From: Mediterraneibacter glycyrrhizinilyticus
Lineage (GTDB): Bacteria; Bacillota; Clostridia; Lachnospirales; Lachnospiraceae
NCBI RefSeq assembly: GCF_016902345.1
Contig: NZ_JACJLR010000028.1
Coordinates: 1-43,723, forward strand
Reading direction: 5' to 3'
Length of the DNA: 43,723 bases
Below are positions 37,951-43,723 of the stretch, one piece after another; positions within the stretch are counted from its first letter, which is position 1; every line of letters begins with the position of its first letter. Made by a program: the position numbers and the translations under genes. The notes below the pieces were generated by a model. That model saw only the letters and a list, made by a program, of their open reading frames with translations, searched no databases and was not told the origin of the DNA.

Positions 37951-40158
37951 TTATTCTGTTCTGTATGCAGCTTCCTCTCCAACCGGGTTTTCGGAGGATT
38001 CCGTCTCCTCTTCCACGCCGGTCTGTGCAGGTCCGGAAATTTCTCCTTCATCCAAAGGCGCTTCTGTTCCCTCTGCCACTCCATCCTCTCCGGATTTCAC
38101 GCTTTCCTCCTCCGAAGCCACTTCCGTCGGCTTCATTGCGATCCGCTCTGCTTTGTTCTCTCCCTCTTCCGGATCCGCCTCCGGTTCCGGGATTCCATTC
38201 ACCTCGCGGAAGATCTTCATAAACTCTTTTCCGGTGATGGTCTCTTTCTCGATCAGGAACGCAGCAATCTTGTCCAGTGCCTCCCGGTTCTCTGCAAGGA
38301 GACGCTTCGCCTCCGCATAAGCTGCTTTCAGCATCCGCATGACTTCCTCATCGATCTCGCTGGCCGTCGCCTCACCGCAATTCATCACAGCGCGCCCGTC
38401 AAGATAACGGTTCTGGATCGATTCCAGTCCCATCAGACCAAAACGTTCGGACATTCCATACTGCGTGATCATAGCCCTTGCGATCTTTGTGGCCTGCTCG
38501 ATATCGTTCGCCGCTCCTGTTGTGACCGTGTCAAACACAAGCTCCTCGGCAGCGCGTCCACCCAGTGCAACGACGATCATCGCCTCCAGCTCTTTCTTCG
38601 TGTTCAGGAATTTCTCTTCCTCGGGAGTCTGCATCACATATCCCAGAGCCCCCATAGTCCTGGGCACGATCGTGATCTTCTGGACCGGCTCCGTATTCTT
38701 CTGGAGCGCCGTCACCAGAGCATGCCCGACTTCGTGGTAGGAAACGATCCTTCTCTCTTCCTTGCTCATAATGCGGTCCTTCTTCTCTTTTCCGACCAGC
38801 ACAACCTCCACGGCCTCAAACAGATCTTTCTGGCTCACCACCTGTCTGCCGTGCTTCACGGCGTTGATGGCAGCCTCGTTGATCATATTTGCAAGATCCG
38901 ATCCCACGGCACCCGACGTCGCCAGGGCGATCGCCTCCAGATCGACGCTCTCATCCATCCTGACATCTTTCGCATGGACCTTCAAAATATCGATCCGGCC
39001 TTTCAGATCCGGTTTATCCACAATGATCCTCCGGTCGAACCGTCCCGGCCGGAGAAGCGCCGGATCCAGGATCTCCGGGCGGTTTGTCGCTGCGAGGATG
39101 AGAAGTCCTTTATTTGTATCAAATCCGTCCATCTCGGCAAGGAGCTGATTCAGCGTCTGCTCACGCTCATCATTTCCGCCCAGAGCAGTATCACGGGTTT
39201 TCCCGATCGCATCGATCTCATCGATAAACACGATGCAGGGCGCCTGCTGCTGCGCCTGTTTAAACAGATCTCGCACACGGGAAGCCCCCACGCCCACATA
39301 CATCTCCACAAACGCGGAACCGGACAGAGAGAAGAAGGGAACCTTTGCCTCTCCCGCCACTGCTTTCGCAAGAAGCGTCTTACCTGTTCCAGGCGGTCCG
39401 ACAAGAAGCGCACCTTTCGGCAGCTTTGCTCCGATCCCAGAATACTTCTGAGGATTGTGAAGAAAGTCGACAACTTCCTGAAGAGATTCCTTCGCCTCAT
39501 CCTCTCCTGCCACATCCTGGAATGTAACTCCTGTCTCTTTCTCCATATACATCTTGGCATTGCTCTTGCCGATCCCCATCATGCCGCCGCCCTTTGTCAT
39601 CTTTTTCATGAGGAAGTTGAACAGGACAACAAGAAGCACGATCGGGAGGATCACTGTGACGACCACCTCAAAGATCAGGGAGCCGGCAGTGTCAGGTACT
39701 TCTGCACTGAATGTGACTCCTGCGTCCTCCAGACGCTTTGAAAGTGTATCGTCATTTACCACCCCTGTATAATAGTCCGGTTCGCTCTGCTGCCCGGTGC
39801 TCTGCCTGGTCTGTTCCTCGATCTGACTGATCAGATCATTCATATCCGAAGTCCCGCTTCCCGAATCCGTACTTCCCGCAGTTCCGCCTTCGGACTCACT
39901 GTCATCTGCACTCCCGCTGCCGTCATCCTCTTTCAGGGTGATATAGATCCGGGTGCTGCTCAGAGTGACCTCGTCCACTTTCCCGTCATCGACAAGTTCC
40001 AGAAATTTATCATAACTGATCTCTTCAGGGCTGGATCCCTGCATAAGAGAATAAAGCCCCATGACAACAAAAGTTACCAGCAGTGTCGTAGCGAGGATGA
40101 TCCCCCAGCCCTGCCGGTTGTTGTCGGGGCCGTTGCCTTTATTGTTCTGATTATCCAT
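37951..40158 (-). CDS. ftsH: ATP-dependent membrane zinc protease FtsH
   Basis: A 735-residue membrane protease that removes misfolded membrane proteins and short-lived regulators. Two membrane helices (about 15-38 and 150-172) bracket an extracellular part that is unusually rich in Ser, Gly and Asp. AAA motifs: Walker A GPPGTGKT, Walker [12 protein letters not shown] and the second region of homology ([19 protein letters not shown]). The zinc motif is HEVGH, a variant of the usual HEAGH. The acidic C-terminal tail is long. The start at 40158 ([10 protein letters not shown]) has AGGAGG six bases ahead; 19 extra in-frame codons upstream lie between the promoter and the ribosome site and are not used. 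Confidence 0.96.
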   Translation of the reverse strand: MDNQNNKGNGPDNNRQGWGIILATTLLVTFVVMGLYSLMQGSSPEEISYDKFLELVDDGKVDEVTLSSTRIYITLKEDDGSGSADDSESEGGTAGSTDSGSGTSDMNDLISQIEEQTRQSTGQQSEPDYYTGVVNDDTLSKRLEDAGVTFSAEVPDTAGSLIFEVVVTVILPIVLLVVLFNFLMKKMTKGGGMMGIGKSNAKMYMEKETGVTFQDVAGEDEAKESLQEVVDFLHNPQKYSGIGAKLPKGALLVGPPGTGKTLLAKAVAGEAKVPFFSLSGSAFVEMYVGVGASRVRDLFKQAQQQAPCIVFIDEIDAIGKTRDTALGGNDEREQTLNQLLAEMDGFDTNKGLLILAATNRPEILDPALLRPGRFDRRIIVDKPDLKGRIDILKVHAKDVRMDESVDLEAIALATSGAVGSDLANMINEAAINAVKHGRQVVSQKDLFEAVEVVLVGKEKKDRIMSKEERRIVSYHEVGHALVTALQKNTEPVQKITIVPRTMGALGYVMQTPEEEKFLNTKKELEAMIVVALGGRAAEELVFDTVTTGAANDIEQATKIARAMITQYGMSERFGLMGLESIQNRYLDGRAVMNCGEATASEIDEEVMRMLKAAYAEAKRLLAENREALDKIAAFLIEKETITGKEFMKIFREVNGIPEPEADPEEGENKAERIAMKPTEVASEEESVKSGEDGVAEGTEAPLDEGEISGPAQTGVEEETESSENPVGEEAAYRTE

Positions 40159-40186
40159 CCTGTGCCTCCTAAAATCAACTATTTCC

Positions 40187-40215
40187 ATTATAAAGACAGC
40201 GTTTCCATAAATCAA
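40187..40215 (-). promoter_or_regulatory. promoter of ftsH
   Basis: On the minus strand TTGATT (40210-40215) and TATAAT (40187-40192) are exactly 17 bases apart, about 30 bases before the ftsH start. Confidence 0.65.
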
Positions 40216-40234
40216 TAAAAAGATTATGAAAATA

Positions 40235-40264
40235 TTGTAAATCCAGCGCCTTTTATAGTATACT
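40235..40264 (+). promoter_or_regulatory. promoter of the DUF1846 gene
   Basis: TTGTAA (40235-40240) and TATACT (40259-40264) are 18 bases apart, about 35 bases before the start at 40300. It is divergent from the ftsH promoter, and the two fit within 80 bases. Confidence 0.5.
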
Positions 40265-40299
40265 GGGTAAGTAATATGTCATAAAACGGGGGATAGAAA

Positions 40300-41781
40300 A
40301 TGAGAATTGGTTTTGATAACGAAAAATATCTGAAAATGCAGTCTGAGCACATCCGTAACCGGATCAGCCAGTTCGACAATAAGCTTTACCTTGAATTCGG
40401 AGGGAAACTTTTCGATGATTACCACGCCTCCAGGGTCCTTCCCGGATTTGCTCCGGACAGCAAGCTTCGTCTTTTAAAAGAGCTGAGCAGTCAGGCAGAG
40501 ATCGTGATCGCCATCAGTGCGAAAGACATCGAAAAGAACAAGATCCGGGGAGATCTCGGCATAACCTATGACTCTGATGTGCTCCGTCTGATCGAGACAT
40601 ACAGGGAGCAGGGACTCTATGTGGGAAGTGTGGTGATCACTCAGTTTTCCGGACAGGAGAGTGCAACCCTCTTCAAGAACAGGCTGGAGAGCCTGGATAT
40701 CCCTGTCTACCTTCACTATAATATACCGGGTTATCCGTCCAACATCCCGCTCATCATCAGCGATGAAGGCTATGGAAAGAATGAGTATATCCGTACCACT
40801 CGTCCGCTCGTGATCGTTACGGCTCCCGGTCCGGGAAGCGGAAAGATGGCAACCTGCCTGTCCCAGCTTTATCATGAGCATAAGCGCGGGATTCATGCCG
40901 GCTATGCCAAGTTCGAGACATTCCCGATCTGGAATCTGCCTCTCAAACATCCGGTGAACCTTGCATATGAAGCTGCAACAGCGGATCTGAATGACGTCAA
41001 TATGATCGACCCCTTCCATCTGGAAGCATACGGAGAGACCACTGTAAACTATAACCGCGACGTAGAGATCTTCCCGGTCCTGAATACGATCTTTGAAAAA
41101 ATCTACGGCGCAAGTCCATATAAGTCTCCCACCGACATGGGCGTCAACATGGCCGGAAAGTGTATCTGTGATGATGAAGCATGCCGCGAGGCTTCCCGGC
41201 AGGAGATCATCCGCCGCTATTACGCCGCTCTGAACGCACTCCTCAAAGGGGATGCCACGGATAAGGAAGCGCAGAAGATCGAACTGCTCATGAACATGGC
41301 GGGAATCACAGCCGCAGACCGGAAAGTCGCTGTGAAAGCACTGGAGCGCGCAAGGGAGACAGGCGGTCCTGCTGCTGCCCTCGAACTCGGGGATGGAAGG
41401 ATCATCACCGGAAAAACGACAAATCTTCTGGGAGCATCCGCCGCACTCCTTCTGAACGTACTGAAAGAGCTTGCCGGACTTGACCACCAGCTGCACATTA
41501 TTTCACCGGAGTCCATCGAGCCGATCCAGAAACTGAAAGTAGACTATCTGAAGAGCAAAAATCCGCGGCTTCATACAGACGAAGTTCTGATCGCACTGTC
41601 CGCCAGCGCTGCAAACAGTGCAGATGCACGGCTTGCTCTCTCGCAGCTTCCGAAGCTTGACGGCTGCCAGGCGCATACCTCTGTGATGCTCTCGGATGTA
41701 GATATCAAGATCTTCAAAAAACTGGGAGTCCAGCTCACCTGTGAAGCAGTGTATGAGCATGATCATCTGTATCATCAGTAG
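40300..41781 (+). CDS. DUF1846 family protein
   Basis: A 493-residue cytoplasmic protein with the family's beginning (RIGFDNEKYLKMQSEHI, RISQFDNKLYLEFGGKLFDDYHASRVLPG). A P-loop-like stretch (VTAPGPGSGKMATCLSQLYHE) lies near residue 175, and conserved segments include SPTDMGVNMAGKCI. The family is widespread in Firmicutes and Actinobacteria and structures are known, but I know of no established function; a nucleotide-binding role is only suggested by the Gly-rich loop. GGGGGATAG lies just ahead of the ATG. It is transcribed away from ftsH as a single gene, and pyrG follows behind its own leader. Confidence 0.93.
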   Translation: MRIGFDNEKYLKMQSEHIRNRISQFDNKLYLEFGGKLFDDYHASRVLPGFAPDSKLRLLKELSSQAEIVIAISAKDIEKNKIRGDLGITYDSDVLRLIETYREQGLYVGSVVITQFSGQESATLFKNRLESLDIPVYLHYNIPGYPSNIPLIISDEGYGKNEYIRTTRPLVIVTAPGPGSGKMATCLSQLYHEHKRGIHAGYAKFETFPIWNLPLKHPVNLAYEAATADLNDVNMIDPFHLEAYGETTVNYNRDVEIFPVLNTIFEKIYGASPYKSPTDMGVNMAGKCICDDEACREASRQEIIRRYYAALNALLKGDATDKEAQKIELLMNMAGITAADRKVAVKALERARETGGPAAALELGDGRIITGKTTNLLGASAALLLNVLKELAGLDHQLHIISPESIEPIQKLKVDYLKSKNPRLHTDEVLIALSASAANSADARLALSQLPKLDGCQAHTSVMLSDVDIKIFKKLGVQLTCEAVYEHDHLYHQ

Positions 41782-41854
41782 GGTCCACGCAGGCAGCAGA
41801 ACTTCTGGCAATAAATTTTTTTAAAAAACTCTGTATTTTTCAGAAAAACAGGTG

Positions 41855-41860
41855 TATACT
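41855..41860 (+). promoter_or_regulatory. -10 element of the pyrG leader
   Basis: TATACT at 41855-41860, with a poor -35 (TGTATT, 17 bases ahead), predicts a transcript start near 41867-41869. A run of seven T (41870-41876) follows at once. Confidence 0.4.
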
Positions 41861-41879
41861 GAGAAAGTATTTTTTTATG

Positions 41880-41955
41880 ACAGTTCAGCCATATACGCAA
41901 AGCCGGACCGCAACGGCGCGGTTCCGCACTCTGTGGCTGGACTGTACTCTTTTTT
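41880..41955 (+). terminator. attenuator in the pyrG leader
   Basis: ACAGTTCAGCCA (41880-41891) pairs over 12 bases with TGGCTGGACTGT (41934-41945), with one G-T pair. An inner stem (GGACCGC with GCGGTTCC) sits inside. A T run (41950-41955) follows. It lies between the promoter and the pyrG ribosome site, so it would stop transcription before the gene unless overridden. In Firmicutes pyrG leaders are known to be controlled by such terminators. Confidence 0.7.
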
Positions 41956-41999
41956 AGGGAAACTTTTACAGTCAGTACATCAATTCAGGAGGAAAAGAA

Positions 42000-43610
42000 A
42001 TGGCAGTAAAATATGTATTTGTTACAGGCGGCGTTGTATCCGGTCTCGGAAAAGGCATTACCGCCGCATCTCTGGGACGTCTTCTGAAAGCCCGTGGTTA
42101 CACCGTTACCATGCAGAAATTCGATCCTTATATAAATATTGACCCCGGCACCATGAATCCGGTCCAGCATGGGGAGGTGTTCGTCACCGACGACGGTGCG
42201 GAGACGGACCTCGATCTGGGACACTACGAGAGGTTTATCGACGAGAGCCTTACAAAAAATTCCAATGTCACCACAGGAAAGATCTACTGGTCTGTCCTGC
42301 AGAAAGAGCGCCGCGGAGACTTTGGCGGGGGTACCGTGCAGGTCATCCCTCATATCACAAACGAGATCAAGAGCCGTTTCTACCGCAATCCTGCGGCTGA
42401 GGGTACAGAGATCGCGATCATCGAGGTGGGCGGCACTGTCGGCGATATTGAGAGCCAGCCTTTCCTGGAGTCTATCCGTCAGTTCCAGCACGAGAAAGGT
42501 CATGAGAATGTGATCCTGATCCACGTCACGCTGATCCCGTATCTGCGCGCTTCCCAGGAAATGAAGACGAAACCCACCCAGGCAAGTGTCAAGGAACTTC
42601 AGGGAATGGGGATCCAGCCGGACATCATCGTCTGCCGTTCAGAATACCCGCTGGATCAGGGAATGAAAGACAAGATCTCCCTCTTCTGCAATCTTCCCGC
42701 TGAGCATGTGCTCCAGAACCTGGATGTGGAATATCTCTACGAAGCGCCTCTCGCCATGGAAAAAGAACACCTGGCACGGGTGGTATGTGAGTGTCTCCAC
42801 CTGGACTGCCCGGAGCCGGATCTGAAGGACTGGACGGAAATGGTGGACAAACTCCGTCACCCTACCCAGGAAGTCACCGTCGCACTGGTCGGGAAATACA
42901 TCCAGCTCCACGACGCTTACATCAGTGTTGTGGAGGCCTTAAAACACGGAGGGATCTACAGTCATACTACGGTAAACATCAAATGGGTGGATTCTGAAAC
43001 TGTCACTGCGGACAATGTGGATGAGATCTTCTCTGATGTGAGCGGGATACTGGTACCGGGAGGCTTCGGCCACCGGGGGATCGAGGGCAAGATCGAAGCG
43101 ATCAAATATGCCCGCACCCATGGTATTCCGTTCCTCGGCCTCTGTCTCGGAATGCAGCTCGCCATTGTGGAATTTGCCCGGAACGTACTCGGGTTTAACG
43201 ACGCCCACAGCATGGAACTTAAGCCTGACACCACCCATCCCGTCATCCACATCATGGAAGACCAGATCGGAGTGGAAGACATCGGCGGTACACTGAGACT
43301 GGGCGCATATCCATGTATCCTCAAAGAAGATTCTCTCGCATGCCGCCTCTACGGCAGGAAAGAGATCAGTGAGCGCCACCGTCACCGTTATGAAGTGAAC
43401 AATGATTACCGCGAGGCGCTGGAAGATCATGGCATGTCTCTCTGCGGTCTGTCGCCTGACAGCCGGATCGTGGAGATGATCGAGATCCCGGCTCACCCCT
43501 GGTTCATCGCGACCCAGGCCCACCCTGAGCTGAAATCCAGACCCAACCGCCCGCACCCGCTGTTCAAAGGGTTTGTGGAAGCAGCGTTAAAAAAACAGAA
43601 TGAAGAGTAA
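42000..43610 (+). CDS. pyrG: CTP synthase
   Basis: A 536-residue enzyme that aminates UTP to CTP with glutamine. The synthase half starts with [21 protein letters not shown] (P-loop) and continues with [16 protein letters not shown] and [20 protein letters not shown]. The glutaminase half (about 290-536) holds the oxyanion region GGFGHRG, the catalytic cysteine in GLCLGMQLA, and the histidine/glutamate pair in THPE-like [10 protein letters not shown]. The family is highly conserved, and length and start agree. AGGAGG lies eight bases before the ATG. Transcription is controlled by the attenuator just upstream; a short hairpin and T run follow the stop codon. Confidence 0.98.
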   Translation: MAVKYVFVTGGVVSGLGKGITAASLGRLLKARGYTVTMQKFDPYINIDPGTMNPVQHGEVFVTDDGAETDLDLGHYERFIDESLTKNSNVTTGKIYWSVLQKERRGDFGGGTVQVIPHITNEIKSRFYRNPAAEGTEIAIIEVGGTVGDIESQPFLESIRQFQHEKGHENVILIHVTLIPYLRASQEMKTKPTQASVKELQGMGIQPDIIVCRSEYPLDQGMKDKISLFCNLPAEHVLQNLDVEYLYEAPLAMEKEHLARVVCECLHLDCPEPDLKDWTEMVDKLRHPTQEVTVALVGKYIQLHDAYISVVEALKHGGIYSHTTVNIKWVDSETVTADNVDEIFSDVSGILVPGGFGHRGIEGKIEAIKYARTHGIPFLGLCLGMQLAIVEFARNVLGFNDAHSMELKPDTTHPVIHIMEDQIGVEDIGGTLRLGAYPCILKEDSLACRLYGRKEISERHRHRYEVNNDYREALEDHGMSLCGLSPDSRIVEMIEIPAHPWFIATQAHPELKSRPNRPHPLFKGFVEAALKKQNEE

Positions 43611-43623
43611 AATTTTGGGGCTG

Positions 43624-43642
43624 TCGGTTAATACCGATTTTT
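43624..43642 (+). terminator. terminator of pyrG
   Basis: TCGGT (43624-43628) pairs with ACCGA (43633-43637) and runs into TTTTT. The stem is short, so termination may be partial. Confidence 0.5.
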
Positions 43643-43660
43643 AATCCCTGACATGCAGGG

Positions 43661-43723
43661 AAGAGGCAATCCCAGAGAATTCGGGCTTTTTTAAGCCCCT
43701 AATTCTCCAGTGGATTGTCTCTT
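43661..43723 (+). other. rod-shaped hairpin at the window edge
   Basis: AAGAGGCAATCC (43661-43672) pairs over 12 bases with GGATTGTCTCTT (43712-43723). Farther in, AGAATT pairs with AATTCT and GGGCTT with AAGCCC around TTTT, separated by small internal loops. This gives a nearly complete 63-base rod with one G-T pair in the plus sense. It ends exactly at the window end, so it may extend further. Confidence 0.5.

Overview
The window looks like a chromosomal housekeeping segment of a Gram-positive, spore-lineage Firmicute, most likely a gut Lachnospiraceae (Clostridium cluster XIVa). The evidence is the protein set (long HPF, HprK/HPr carbon control, CdaA/CdaR, RecD2, GerMN lipoprotein, DUF1846 protein), strong AGGAGG ribosome sites, moderate GC and a low-GC-type LexA-like box. 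Family names come from recognisable motifs read in the translated sequence; no database search was possible.

Layout. 220-5784 (-): a sporulation-type GerMN lipoprotein and a very large secreted autolysin with an amidase domain, nine fibronectin-like repeats and a C-terminal glucosaminidase-like domain. 6045-12605 (-): a probable seven-gene operon (two unknown membrane proteins, diadenylate cyclase cdaA, its regulator cdaR, an HPr-like phosphocarrier, a sugar-type nucleotidyltransferase and an LCP-family wall-polymer ligase) that joins c-di-AMP, PTS and envelope functions. 12681-16708 (-): comF, recD2 and mreB. 16860-21804 (-): uvrB-uvrA with a LexA-like operator. 22068-24958: a phospho-beta-glucosidase next to a PTS permease that has lost its 5' end, abutting the 3' tail of an unidentified opposite-strand gene; this looks like a deletion scar. 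25042-29258: an SSB-like protein (-), typA (+), hpf (+) and a YigZ protein (-), with a compact branched RNA-like structure between the convergent hpf and yigZ. 29421-31970 (+): class A penicillin-binding protein. 32145-35935 (-): uvrC-hprK-glucokinase, with a consensus promoter only 7 bases before the uvrC start codon. 36018-37854 (-): a ribulose-5-phosphate 4-epimerase and an N-terminally short UlaG-like lactonase. 37951-40158 (-): ftsH, divergent from 40300-41781 (+), a DUF1846 protein. 42000-43610 (+): pyrG behind an attenuator, followed by a rod-shaped hairpin that ends at the window edge.

Together the genes cover nucleotide excision repair (uvrA, uvrB and uvrC in two loci), envelope growth and turnover (autolysin, LCP, MreB, PBP1A, CdaA/R), carbon control (HPr, HprK, glucokinase, PTS remnant), ribosome stress factors (TypA, HPF) and CTP synthesis. 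I saw no tRNA, rRNA, CRISPR array, intact insertion sequence or phage genes. The most interesting unexplained items are the branched element at 28486-28623, the pyrG leader, the terminal rod hairpin, the apparently leaderless uvrC and the two truncated sugar loci.
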